Part shown: positions 1 through 8,140 of the stretch, piece after piece
Position numbering within the stretch: position 1 is the stretch's first letter
How the letters are laid out: the number at the start of each line of letters is the position of its first letter
Assembly (NCBI GenBank): GCA_029267445.1
Contig: JAJUIU010000010.1
Location: 1-64,000 of the forward strand
Direction of reading: 5' to 3'
Source of the DNA: Rhodospirillaceae bacterium
GTDB lineage: Bacteria; Pseudomonadota; Alphaproteobacteria; Azospirillales; Azospirillaceae
Length of the DNA: 64,000 nt
Notes under the pieces: model-generated
Seen by the model: only the letters and a program-made list of their open reading frames with translations
Told to the model about the DNA's origin: nothing
The model's database searches: none
Program-made: the position numbers and the translations under genes

Positions 1-2
1 CG

Positions 3-2540
3 CACCGCCGGCTGGCCGCTACCGGCCAGCCGGCGTCGCCTGTCCCCGCGCCCGCGACGCCGCCGCAGCAGGTCGCGGCCTCACCCCAGGCGCCGACGGC
101 GGTCGTCCCGCCGCCGCGCACGGCTCAGCCTGTGGCGGCGCCCCCGGCCGAGGCGGCCCCGCCCGCCGCCATGCCGGAGCCCCTGACGGTCGCCTTCGAG
201 ACGGGCGAGCCGACGGCGGCCGCCGTGTTCGAACGGGCGGGCTTCCTCTACATCCTGTTCGACCGCCCGTTGGCCGACGACTTGGCCCCGCAGCTCTCGG
301 CCCAGGCCGACATGGCGGGCCCGGTCGAGCGCCTCACCCACGAGCTGGGCACCGGGTTCCGCTTCGCCATGCCCCTGGTGCTGGAGCCGATGGTGGAGCG
401 CGACGGCACGCTCTGGCGCGTCAGCATGCGTCGCCCCGGCGAGGCGGAATCGGGCGAAAGCCTGCCGGTGGTGCCGGAACCGGAATTCGCGCTGGGGCCG
501 CGCCTCGTCATCAAGGCGGCCGAGGCGGGCGAGGTGATTGCCTTCAACGACCCGGTCGTCGGCGACAAGATCCAGGTCGTCCCGCTGCCGACGCCCGGCC
601 AGCGCATTGCCGCACCCCTGCGCTACAAAGAGGCGCAGCTGCTGCCGACGGCGCAGGGTGTCGTGGTGCGGCCGCTGGATGACCGGCTGCTGGTGCAGTC
701 CGTGCGGGACGGGGTGGAGGTCACGGTTCCGGGCGGACTGCGCCTGTCGCCGCCGGAGGACGTGGCCGCCGCCCTGCCGCCGCCGCCGCCGAAGGAACCG
801 GACAGCCTCTATGACTACGCCGACTGGGGCCTGAGCCAACCGCGCACCCTGATCCGCGACCGGCAGAACCGCTGGAACGCGCTGGGCGAGCTGCCGCAGG
901 ACGACCGCGCGCGGGGCCGGCTGGCGCTGGCGCGGTTCTATGTCGCCAACGGGTTCGGGCCGGAGGCGCTGGGCCTGCTGGAGCTGGTGCTGGAGGAGCA
1001 GCCGGACCTGGACCGCCGGGCCGAGTTCCGCGCCGTCCGCGCCGGTGCCCGGCTGCTGTCCGGCGATCCGGCGGGGGCCGCCCGCGACCTGCGCCACCGC
1101 AGCCTGGAGAATGAGCCCGACGCCCGCATCTGGCGCGCGGCCGCGACCGCCCTGAACGGGGACTGGGCCACCGCCTACACCCAGTTCCAGGACGTGATGG
1201 AGCAGCTGCGGGAGTATCCGGAGCCGCTGTTCAGCCGCCTGGGCCTGATCGCGGTGGAGGCGATGCTGAAGGCGGGCGACACGGCGGCGGCCCAGCGGCT
1301 GCTGGACCGGATGGACCGGCGCGGCGTGGACGAGGGGCCCCGCGCCGCCGCCTTCGCCTATTTCCAGGGCGAGGCGTTCCGGCAGGCCGGCGACACGGCG
1401 AAGGCCCGTCGCGCCTGGGAGCCGCTGCTGACTGGAACGGACCACCTCTACCGGACGCGGGCGCAGAAGGACCTGATCGAGATGCGCCTCGCCGCTGGCG
1501 AGATCGACGCCAAGCGCGCCGCCGACCAGATGGAACGGCTCCGCTTCGCGTGGCGCGGCGACCAGCTCGAACTCGCCATCAACCGGCGGATCGGCGACCT
1601 GCACGTCGCGGCGGGGAACTACGCCCAGGGCTTCGACACGATGCGGCGCACCGTGTCCCTGTTCCCCGAGGATCCTCAGGCGGCCGAGATCACGAAGGAA
1701 CTGTCGGACACCTTCGTGAACCTCTTCATCAATGACGGGGCCGCCCATCTGGCGCCGCTGGAGGCGCTGGCCCTCTACGAACAGTACCGGGAGCTGACGC
1801 CGCCCGGTCCCCAGGGCGACCAGCTGATCCGGCGGCTGGCGGAGCGGCTGGTCGAGATCGACCTGCTGGACCGCGCGGCAGAGCTGCTGGACCACCAGGT
1901 GCAGTTCCGTCTGGCGGGGGTGGAGAAGGCGCAGGTCGGCACCCGGCTGGCCGGGATCCGCCTGCTGAACTCGCAGCCCGGGGAGGCGATCGCCGCGCTG
2001 GACCGGAGCGAGCAGGCCGGGCTGTCGCCGGAACTGGCCGAGGAGCGGCGCCTGCTGCGCGCCCGCGCCCTGTCGCAGACCGACCGCAGCGGCGACGCGG
2101 TGAAGCTGCTGGCCGCCGATCAGTCGCGTCCCGCCAATCTGTTGCGGATCGACATCGCCTGGCGGGACCGGCAATGGGCGGCCGCGGCCCAGGCCCTGGC
2201 CGATGTGATCGGGCCGCCGCCGCCCGCCGGGCAGGCGCTGCCGGCCGAGACGGCGAAGCTGGTGGTGAACCGGGCCGTGGCGCTCGCCCTGGCGCAGGAC
2301 GGGGCCGGGCTGAACCGGCTGCGCGACGAGTTCGGCCCCGCCATGGAGCAGACGCGTGAGGCGACGGCCTTCCAGGTGCTGACACGGCCGTCGGAATCGA
2401 CCGGGCTGGTGGACGCGGCGACGATCCAGGCCCGCATGGCCGAGATCGACATGTTCCGCAGCTTCCTGGACACCTACCGCACCCGGCAGGAGGCGGCCGC
2501 ACCGTCCCCAACGCCGCCACCAGCCCCGACGGTGAACTGA
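3..2540 (+). CDS. TPR-rich protein beside flagellar genes (5' partial)
   Basis: The reading frame is open to the left edge, so the true start lies outside the window; GTG at 132 and ATG at 171 are only internal possibilities. The first ~60 visible residues are Pro/Ala-rich linker. A mixed beta region follows, and from about visible residue 290 onward there are degenerate helical TPR-like pairs rich in Leu, Ala and Arg. It ends in another Pro-rich tail. No catalytic motif is visible. The gene converges on fliP, so a scaffold role in flagellar assembly or the motor is a guess from context only. Identity as a helical-repeat protein is fairly secure; the function is unknown. Confidence 0.75.
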   Translation, partial: HRRLAATGQPASPVPAPATPPQQVAASPQAPTAVVPPPRTAQPVAAPPAEAAPPAAMPEPLTVAFETGEPTAAAVFERAGFLYILFDRPLADDLAPQLSAQADMAGPVERLTHELGTGFRFAMPLVLEPMVERDGTLWRVSMRRPGEAESGESLPVVPEPEFALGPRLVIKAAEAGEVIAFNDPVVGDKIQVVPLPTPGQRIAAPLRYKEAQLLPTAQGVVVRPLDDRLLVQSVRDGVEVTVPGGLRLSPPEDVAAALPPPPPKEPDSLYDYADWGLSQPRTLIRDRQNRWNALGELPQDDRARGRLALARFYVANGFGPEALGLLELVLEEQPDLDRRAEFRAVRAGARLLSGDPAGAARDLRHRSLENEPDARIWRAAATALNGDWATAYTQFQDVMEQLREYPEPLFSRLGLIAVEAMLKAGDTAAAQRLLDRMDRRGVDEGPRAAAFAYFQGEAFRQAGDTAKARRAWEPLLTGTDHLYRTRAQKDLIEMRLAAGEIDAKRAADQMERLRFAWRGDQLELAINRRIGDLHVAAGNYAQGFDTMRRTVSLFPEDPQAAEITKELSDTFVNLFINDGAAHLAPLEALALYEQYRELTPPGPQGDQLIRRLAERLVEIDLLDRAAELLDHQVQFRLAGVEKAQVGTRLAGIRLLNSQPGEAIAALDRSEQAGLSPELAEERRLLRARALSQTDRSGDAVKLLAADQSRPANLLRIDIAWRDRQWAAAAQALADVIGPPPPAGQALPAETAKLVVNRAVALALAQDGAGLNRLRDEFGPAMEQTREATAFQVLTRPSESTGLVDAATIQARMAEIDMFRSFLDTYRTRQEAAAPSPTPPPAPTVN

Positions 2541-2560
2541 CGCGGCGGTGAGCCGACGCG

Positions 2561-2582
2561 GCGTCCGGCACGCGCCGGACGC
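2561..2582. terminator. hairpin between convergent genes
   Basis: A perfect 9-bp stem (GCGTCCGGC / GCCGGACGC) with an ACGC loop lies between the stops of the TPR gene and fliP. There is no T-tract, but the position fits a shared terminator. Confidence 0.5.
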
Positions 2583-2587
2583 GGCTG

Positions 2588-3388
2588 TCAGGATGTGCCG
2601 AAGCTTCGGACGAGGCTGCCGACCACCAGGTACCAGCCGTCCACCAGTACGAAGAAGATCACCTTGAACGGCAGGGCGATGATGGTCGGCGGCAGCATCA
2701 TCATGCCCATCGACATCAGCACCGACGACACGACCATGTCGATGACGAGGAAGGGCACGAAGATCAGGAAGCCGATCTCGAACGCCCGCTTCAGTTCCGA
2801 CAGCATGAAGGCCGGGATCAGGACCTGGAGCGGCACGTCCTTCGGGTCCGCCGGGGCGGGCGTGCCCGCGATCTCCAGGAACAGCTGCAGGTCGCGTTCG
2901 CGCACATGCTCCATCATGAAGCCGTGGAATGGGGCGACCGCCCGCTGGAACGCGGTCAGCTCGTCGATGTCCTCGTTGATCAGCGGCGCGATGCCGTTGG
3001 TGTAGGCCTCCTGCAGCACGGGCGCCATGATGAAGAAGGTCAGGAACAGGGCGAGGCTGACCAGGACCTGGTTGGGCGGCACCTGCATGGTGCCCAGCGC
3101 CTGGCGCAGGAAGGACAGCACGATCACGATGCGCACGAAGCAGGTCATCATGATCAGGATGCTGGGCGCCAGCGTCAGGACCGTCAGCAGGGCGACCAGC
3201 TGGATGATGCGGCCGGTGTTGGTGCCGCTCTCGTCGCCGAGGTCGATCTGAAGGCTCTGGGCCTCCGCCGGACCGGCGAGCAGCAGGCAACCGGCCGTCA
3301 GCAGCGCCAGCAGCGCCGCCAGGGCGGGCCGGGGAAGGCTGGAAGGGGGCGGGGTAGGGGGCTGTGGTTCGGTCATGGCCCGCGTCAT
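2588..3388 (-). CDS. fliP: flagellar type III export protein FliP
   Basis: 266 aa, a normal length for FliP, which with FliQ and FliR forms the core export gate in the basal body membrane. There is a hydrophobic signal-like segment near residues 20-45. The first membrane segment follows (about 60-85, LTLAPSILIMMTCFVRIVIV), then the soluble loop and two C-terminal membrane segments with MSMGMMMLPP. The start at 3388 overlaps the fliO stop as ATGA, which supports this ATG over the internal one four codons later. It is the last gene of a leftward operon with fliO and two small genes. Confidence 0.95.
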   Translation of the reverse strand: MTRAMTEPQPPTPPPSSLPRPALAALLALLTAGCLLLAGPAEAQSLQIDLGDESGTNTGRIIQLVALLTVLTLAPSILIMMTCFVRIVIVLSFLRQALGTMQVPPNQVLVSLALFLTFFIMAPVLQEAYTNGIAPLINEDIDELTAFQRAVAPFHGFMMEHVRERDLQLFLEIAGTPAPADPKDVPLQVLIPAFMLSELKRAFEIGFLIFVPFLVIDMVVSSVLMSMGMMMLPPTIIALPFKVIFFVLVDGWYLVVGSLVRSFGTS

Positions 3389-3723
3389 GTCGGTGTCGCC
3401 TGCGACCCGGCGCGGGACAGGGCCTCGCCGAAGCCGGGCCGCGCTGCGCCCGTCGCCCCGTCGCGGATTCCGCTCTCCACCACCAGATCGTCCGTCGCGC
3501 CCAGCAGCAAGAGATGTTCCACCCCGTCGCGGCGGACGAGCACGAGGCGCCGGCGGGCGTCCAGCGCCAGCACCTCCACCACACCGAGGCGCCGTTCGGC
3601 CCCCTTGCGGATGGGCACGCCCGCCATCGGGCCGAACCGGCGCAGCAGCAGGGCGAACAGGCCGACCAGCGCCAGCACGAAGGCGAGTGCGAGGAAGACG
3701 TTGAGGAGGTTCACGACATCCAC
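3385..3723 (-). CDS. fliO: flagellar biosynthesis protein FliO
   Basis: 112 aa from a GTG start preceded by GGAGGAG at 8 nt; this start places the single membrane helix (about residues 5-28) at the N-terminus as in other FliO proteins. The soluble tail has the family pattern of a short beta-rich domain: RRLGVVEVLALDARRRLVLV followed by a segment ending in LLLLGA. FliO assists FliP assembly into the export gate. Its stop overlaps the fliP start by ATGA, so the two are translationally coupled. The call rests on this domain pattern and its position. Confidence 0.88.
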   Translation of the reverse strand: MDVVNLLNVFLALAFVLALVGLFALLLRRFGPMAGVPIRKGAERRLGVVEVLALDARRRLVLVRRDGVEHLLLLGATDDLVVESGIRDGATGAARPGFGEALSRAGSQATPT

Positions 3724-3772
3724 GATGCCGGCTCCTCCGCTCTGGTTGGGCGGACCGTCCGGGGCGGCGGAG

Positions 3773-4105
3773 TCACGATCCCTCCGGCTTGCGATAGGCG
3801 GCGGCGGCGCGGATGCGGCGGCTCGCCGTCTCGGGCGTGGCGGCAGCCCCGTGCGTCGCCCGGATGTCGTCCTCCAGCGCGTCCAGGGCGGCGACCATGC
3901 GGTCGAGGACGGGCAGCAGCCCGCGCGCCTCCGGTGCCGGCAGGGCCAGCGCCGTCTCCAGCAGGGTGCCGAGTTCGCGGTCGAGACCGGACAGGTCCAC
4001 CATGTCGCCGCGCCGCACCATGGCGGCACTCTCCGCCAGGACCCGTTCCAGGTCGGACAGGGCGGCCGCGATGTCGGCGCCGGTGGGACGGGGGGCGTCG
4101 GTCAT
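3773..4105 (-). CDS. small helical protein in the flagellar operon
   Basis: 110 aa, almost entirely helical by composition, with no membrane segment or cysteine. It overlaps the upstream gene by ATGA and lies 49 nt before fliO, so it belongs to the same transcript. Size, charge and position resemble FlgN- or FliT-type export chaperones, but no diagnostic motif is visible. Chaperone function is therefore only an inference from context. Confidence 0.7.
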   Translation of the reverse strand: MTDAPRPTGADIAAALSDLERVLAESAAMVRRGDMVDLSGLDRELGTLLETALALPAPEARGLLPVLDRMVAALDALEDDIRATHGAAATPETASRRIRAAAAYRKPEGS

Positions 4106-4404
4106 GGCGCCGCCTCCGCCCCAGCCTCGATCCGGCCGTTGGCCCGGTAGACATGGATCAGGATCTCCGCCACGGCGGCGATCGCCTCCACCGGGATTTC
4201 CGTGTCGATGTCCACCGCCGCCAGGATTTCCGCGAGGTCCGCGTCCTGGCGGACCTTCACCCCGTTGGCGAAGGCCAGTTCCAGGATCTGCTCCGCCGCC
4301 GCACCCCGGCCGCTGGCCACCACGGTCGGCAGATCGCCGCGCGCCGCGTCGTATTCGAGCGCGACCGCGATCTGGCGGCGGGGCTTGTCGGGCGTGTCGG
4401 TCAA
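4102..4404 (-). CDS. FhlB-like protein (FlhB cytoplasmic-domain homologue)
   Basis: 100 aa from a TTG start. The sequence aligns by eye with the C-terminal part of FlhB: VALEYD, then VVASGRGAAAEQI, ending EIPVEAIAAVAEILIHVYR (compare EIPTEHYQAVAQVISYVYK in the flhB product of this window). It has no membrane segments, and the autocleavage Asn-Pro-Thr-His is absent. Stand-alone FlhB C-domain proteins (FhlB/FlhX) are known to support or replace the cleaved FlhB fragment in some bacteria. First gene of the leftward fliO-fliP operon. Confidence 0.85.
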   Translation of the reverse strand: MTDTPDKPRRQIAVALEYDAARGDLPTVVASGRGAAAEQILELAFANGVKVRQDADLAEILAAVDIDTEIPVEAIAAVAEILIHVYRANGRIEAGAEAAP

Positions 4405-4460
4405 GGCGGGGCTCGCTCCGGTCTCGGCATGGAGATTATCAGAAGGAAACGGGCCGTAAA

Positions 4461-4474
4461 CCCTACGGGTAGGG
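4461..4474. promoter_or_regulatory. palindrome in divergent flagellar intergenic region
   Basis: CCCTACGGGTAGGG has perfect 6-bp arms (CCCTAC/GTAGGG) around GG. It lies about 57 nt upstream of the fhlB-like start and 230 nt upstream of flgB. It could be an operator for the leftward operon; the binding protein is unknown. Confidence 0.4.
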
Positions 4475-4576
4475 GCTGATCTAACTTCTTACCCTAAATG
4501 TCGAGTTATGGTACACAGAATCACTGCATCTTTGTCTGTCGCCTGTCATAGGGCGGACGACACCGGCCGGAATTCC

Positions 4577-4590
4577 GGCCCGGTCCTTGC
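4577..4590 (+). promoter_or_regulatory. sigma54-type promoter for the flgB operon
   Basis: CGGCCCG-N4-TTGCA matches the sigma54 consensus TGGCACG-N4-TTGCA except for two positions. The essential GG (4577) and GC (4589) are separated by exactly 10 nt. It predicts transcription starting near 4602, about 100 nt upstream of flgB. Flagellar rod and hook operons in several alphaproteobacteria are sigma54-dependent, so motif and context agree. Confidence 0.65.
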
Positions 4591-4703
4591 ATGGGAAATG
4601 CCGAGTTCAGCGGTTGGGTCATCGAGCAGGAGCAAGCCAAGCGCCACATTCCCCGGGCGCGAACCGAACCGGGGCGGGCGCGCAGTGCTGAGGAACGGAC
4701 GCC

Positions 4704-5114
4704 ATGGACCTGTCGAAACTGGGTATCTTCCGCCTGATGCGGGACAAGATGGCCTGGCACGGCCAGCGGCAGGAAGTGCTCGCGCAGAACATCGCCAATG
4801 CCGACACGCCGGAGTTCAAGCCGCGCGACCTGGTCGACTTCGATTTCCGCAAGGAGATGCGCAAGGCCTCGCAGATGGACGTGGCCGCGACCTCGGCGCA
4901 GCACCTGTCGGGCACGATCCCGAAGGGCGCCGATTTCAAGGACGGCGCGCGCGGCGCCTACGAGACGGCACCCGACGGGAACCAGGTGGTCCTGGAGGAG
5001 CAGATGATGAAGCTGGGCCAGAACGCCGTGGACTATCAGACGATCACCAATCTCTACCGCAAGCAGCTCGCCATGCTGCGCACGGCCATCGGCCGTGGCG
5101 GCGGCGGACAGTGA
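4704..5114 (+). CDS. flgB: flagellar proximal rod protein FlgB
   Basis: 136 aa, standard length. It carries the rod/hook family N-terminal signature: AQNIANADTPEFKPRDL at about residues 29-45. The C-terminal helix ends with the usual NLYRKQLAMLRTAIG. FlgB polymerises as the first part of the periplasmic rod after export. It opens a tightly spaced operon with flgC, fliE, fliQ, fliR and flhB. Confidence 0.97.
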   Translation: MDLSKLGIFRLMRDKMAWHGQRQEVLAQNIANADTPEFKPRDLVDFDFRKEMRKASQMDVAATSAQHLSGTIPKGADFKDGARGAYETAPDGNQVVLEEQMMKLGQNAVDYQTITNLYRKQLAMLRTAIGRGGGGQ

Positions 5115-5136
5115 CGCGCGGGACGGAGGCTGAGCC

Positions 5137-5547
5137 ATGGACCTGAAGAACGCGATCGCCCTTTCCGCCGCCGGCATGAAGGTGCAGGGCACCCGCCTGC
5201 GCGTGATCGCCGAGAACCTCGCCAACGTGAACTCCACCGCGCAGAGCCCGGGCGACCTGCCCTACCGCCGCAAGGTGGTGCTGTTCGAGAACGCGCTGAA
5301 CAAGGAGCTCGGCCTGGACGCGGTGAAGGTGAAGAGGATCGACGTCGACCGCAGCGACTTCCAGCGCCGCTACGACCCAGGCCACCCCAGCGCAGACGCC
5401 GACGGTTACGTGCTGCTGCCGAACGTCAATTCGCTGATCGAATCCATGGACATGCGCGAGGCGCAGCGGTCCTACGAAGCCAATCTCGGCGCGATCGACG
5501 CCAGCCGGCAGATGATCCAGCGCACCCTCGACATCCTGCGTGGCTGA
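5137..5547 (+). CDS. flgC: flagellar proximal rod protein FlgC
   Basis: 136 aa. It has the flagellar basal-body rod signature near residue 26 (AENLANVNSTAQSPGDLPYR). The helical C-terminus carries the conserved SYEANLGAIDASRQMIQRTLDIL. Starts 22 nt after flgB with GGAGG-like spacing. It builds the rod next to FlgB and FliE. Confidence 0.97.
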   Translation: MDLKNAIALSAAGMKVQGTRLRVIAENLANVNSTAQSPGDLPYRRKVVLFENALNKELGLDAVKVKRIDVDRSDFQRRYDPGHPSADADGYVLLPNVNSLIESMDMREAQRSYEANLGAIDASRQMIQRTLDILRG

Positions 5548-5575
5548 GGCCGCCACCGCTCCGGAGTGAACCGCC

Positions 5576-5881
5576 ATGGTCGTCCCCTTCGCCAACGCCG
5601 CCGCCGCCTACGCCGCCACCGCGCGGGCGCCCGCCACACCCGGTCCGGCCGCGGCTCCGCAGGGCCCCTCGTTCGGCGAAATGCTGCGCGACGTGGCGCA
5701 GGAAAGCATCGAGACGATGAAGCAGGGCGAGCAGAAGTCGATCGAGGGTGCGCTCGGCCGCGCCGACCTGACCGACGTGGTGACGGCGGTCGCCAACGCC
5801 GAGACCACGCTGCAGGCCGTGGTGGCCGTGCGCGACCGGGTCATCACCGCCTATCAGGAAATCCTGCGGATGCCGATGTGA
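5576..5881 (+). CDS. fliE: flagellar hook-basal body protein FliE
   Basis: 101 aa. The Ala/Pro-rich N-terminus is followed by the FliE core: SFGEMLRDV, then a helical stretch, then DLTDVVTAVANAETTLQAVV, and a C-terminal Y-E-I motif (VITAYQEILRMPM). FliE connects the MS ring and export gate to the rod. It sits between flgC and fliQ as in other alphaproteobacterial clusters. Confidence 0.95.
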   Translation: MVVPFANAAAAYAATARAPATPGPAAAPQGPSFGEMLRDVAQESIETMKQGEQKSIEGALGRADLTDVVTAVANAETTLQAVVAVRDRVITAYQEILRMPM

Positions 5882-5885
5882 GGCC

Positions 5886-5903
5886 GGGGCCGGCATCGGT
5901 CCC
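5886..5903. repeat. hairpin, copy 1 of a recurring motif
   Basis: GGGGCCG-GCAT-CGGTCCC forms a 7-bp stem with one G-T pair, between fliE and fliQ and just before the fliQ ribosome site. Hairpins with the same stem and a GNAT loop occur at 24172-24189 and 61015-61032. Confidence 0.45.
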
Positions 5904-5914
5904 GGAGGTCGCGG

Positions 5915-6193
5915 ATGAGCGAGACGGACGTCATCGAAATCGCGCGCACGGCCCTGATCGCCACCATCGTGGTGGGCGGGCCGCTGATGCTGATCGCGCT
6001 GGTGGTCGGCCTGATCATCTCGCTGTTCCAGGCCCTGACGCAGATCCAGGAGCAGACGCTGACATTCGTTCCGAAGATCGTCATCCTGTTCGCGGCCATG
6101 GTCGTCCTGCTTCCCTTCATGCTGGGGCACATGCGGACGCTGACCATGGATCTGACGGATCGCATCGTCGCCATCGGCCTCAGCGGGGAATGA
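5915..6193 (+). CDS. fliQ: flagellar export protein FliQ
   Basis: 92 aa with two membrane helices (about 16-40 and 52-76) and the family's LISLFQALTQIQEQTLTFVPKI-type central segment. FliQ is a subunit of the FliPQR export gate. The start is 33 nt after fliE with GGAGG upstream; fliR follows within 5 nt. Confidence 0.97.
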   Translation: MSETDVIEIARTALIATIVVGGPLMLIALVVGLIISLFQALTQIQEQTLTFVPKIVILFAAMVVLLPFMLGHMRTLTMDLTDRIVAIGLSGE

Positions 6194-6197
6194 CGGC

Positions 6198-6962
6198 ATG
6201 GACCTGGGCCAGTTCGTCGGCGGTCAGGTCTACGCCTTCCTGCTGATCTTCGTGCGCCTGGGGTCCGCCTTCCTGATCCTGCCGACCCTGGGGGAGGCGT
6301 TCGTACCGGCGAACGTGCGTTTGCTTTTTGCATTGCTGGTCGCCTTGCTGATAACACCGATCGTCGGATCGACCCTGCCGCCGCAGCCGGCGGCACCGGG
6401 CGACCTCGTGCTGCTGATCCTGGGGGAGGTCCTGATCGGCCTGTTCATCGGCACCATCGCCCGCATGCTGATGTCGGCGCTGGAGACGGCGGGGTTCATG
6501 ATTTCCCAGCAGCTCGGCCTGTCGGCGGCCCAGTCCTTCAACCCGGCGCTGGCCGCCCCCGGCAACCCGGCCGGCGCCCTGATGGGCATCATGGCGCTGG
6601 TGCTGATCCTGGCGACGGACCTGCACCACATGCTGATCCTGGCCGTGGTGGACAGCTACAGCCTGTTCACCCCGGGGCAGGCGCTGCCGCTGTCCGACAT
6701 GTCGGAGCACATCGTCCGCACCTTCACGAAAAGCTTCGCCATCGGCATCCAGATCGCGGTGCCGTTCATCATCCTCGCCCTGCTGTTCTATCTGGGGCTC
6801 GGCCTGATCGCTCGGCTGGTGCCGCAGATCCAGGTCTTCTTCGTCGGCCTGCCGCTGCAGATCCTGTTGGGCACGCTGCTATTCGCGGGCAGCCTGTCGG
6901 CGCTGCTGATGCTGTGGCTGGGCCATTTCGAGGACCAGCTGATCCAGCTGCTGCGGCCGTGA
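6198..6962 (+). CDS. fliR: flagellar export protein FliR
   Basis: 254 aa integral membrane protein with at least six hydrophobic segments spread over the length. It has the FliR pattern: an R-L-G-S-A motif in the first helix, and the conserved GLPLQILLG segment in the C-terminal third. It completes the FliPQR gate and packs against FlhB, the next gene (10 nt gap). Confidence 0.96.
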   Translation: MDLGQFVGGQVYAFLLIFVRLGSAFLILPTLGEAFVPANVRLLFALLVALLITPIVGSTLPPQPAAPGDLVLLILGEVLIGLFIGTIARMLMSALETAGFMISQQLGLSAAQSFNPALAAPGNPAGALMGIMALVLILATDLHHMLILAVVDSYSLFTPGQALPLSDMSEHIVRTFTKSFAIGIQIAVPFIILALLFYLGLGLIARLVPQIQVFFVGLPLQILLGTLLFAGSLSALLMLWLGHFEDQLIQLLRP

Positions 6963-6972
6963 GGAGGCGCCG

Positions 6973-8052
6973 ATGAGCGAGGATCAGGATCCAGACAGCA
7001 AAACAGAACAACCGACCGACAAACGCCTGCGCGACGCCCGCGAGAAGGGGCAGGTGGCGAAATCGCAGGAGGTCGGGCACCTGTTCATCGTCGGCACCTC
7101 GCTGGCCCTGCTCACCCTGATGCTGCCCTGGATCATGGAGCGGATCGGCGCCACCCTGGTGCCCTTCCTGGAGCGGGCGGACCAGTTCCCGACCGACCCG
7201 GCCGCCATTGGACGGCTGCTGACCGGCGTGCTGGCGGAGGTCGGCATCGCGATGGCCTTCCCTCTGTTGCTGCTGGTCGTCGCGGCCCTGGCGGCCACCT
7301 TCGTCCAGGTCGGGTTCCTGTTCAGCACCGAACAGGTGTTCAAGCTGAACCTGAACAAGCTCAACCCGCTGAAGCAGCTTCAGCACAAGTTCTCGCTGCG
7401 GAACCTCGTCGAGTTCCTGAAGTCGCTGCTGAAGCTGACCATCGTGGGCGTGGTGGTGACCGTGCTGCTGCTTCCGCTCTGGGGGTCGGTCGAGCACATC
7501 GTCTCCCTCCCGCTCGAGGCCGTGGTCGCCAAGACCATCGACTACGCGGCGCGCATCCTGTTCGCCGTGCTGCTCGTCATCCTGCTGCTGGCCGGGCTGG
7601 ACTACATGTACCAGCGCTTCGAGTTCATGAAGCAGATGCGCATGTCCCGGCAGGACGTGAAGGACGAGTACAAGCAGACCGAGGGCGACCCGACGGTCAA
7701 GGCGCGCATCCGGCAGCTCCGGATGCAGCGCGCGCGGTCGCGCATGATGGCGAACGTGCCGAAGGCGGACGTGATCGTCACCAACCCGACCCACTTCGCC
7801 GTGGCATTGGGCTACGATCCGGCCAGCAACGCGGCCCCGGTGGTGCTGGCCAAGGGGGCCGACCTGATCGCCGCCAAGATCCGCGAGATCGCAGAGGAGA
7901 ACCGGATCCCCATCGTCTCGAACCCGCCGCTGGCGCGCGCCCTCTACGCCACGGCCGAGATCGACGAGGAGATCCCGACCGAGCACTACCAGGCCGTCGC
8001 CCAGGTCATCTCCTACGTCTACAAGCTGAAGCGCAAGCCGTTGCCAAACTGA
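6973..8052 (+). CDS. flhB: flagellar export switch protein FlhB
   Basis: 359 aa. The charged N-terminus (SKTEQPTDKRLRDAREKGQV) is typical. Four membrane segments lie between about residues 30 and 215, followed by the cytoplasmic domain. The autocleavage NPTH is present with Asn at residue 271. FlhB changes export specificity from rod/hook to filament substrates. A separate FlhB C-domain homologue is encoded at 4102-4404. Confidence 0.97.
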   Translation: MSEDQDPDSKTEQPTDKRLRDAREKGQVAKSQEVGHLFIVGTSLALLTLMLPWIMERIGATLVPFLERADQFPTDPAAIGRLLTGVLAEVGIAMAFPLLLLVVAALAATFVQVGFLFSTEQVFKLNLNKLNPLKQLQHKFSLRNLVEFLKSLLKLTIVGVVVTVLLLPLWGSVEHIVSLPLEAVVAKTIDYAARILFAVLLVILLLAGLDYMYQRFEFMKQMRMSRQDVKDEYKQTEGDPTVKARIRQLRMQRARSRMMANVPKADVIVTNPTHFAVALGYDPASNAAPVVLAKGADLIAAKIREIAEENRIPIVSNPPLARALYATAEIDEEIPTEHYQAVAQVISYVYKLKRKPLPN

Positions 8053-8140
8053 CGCCGGCGGCACAGCCTGTTAAGCTGTCGGCGAATTCCCGGCGGGACG
8101 TGCAGGCCCCGCTCCGGGCGCGCAGCAGCAGGACCCGTCG

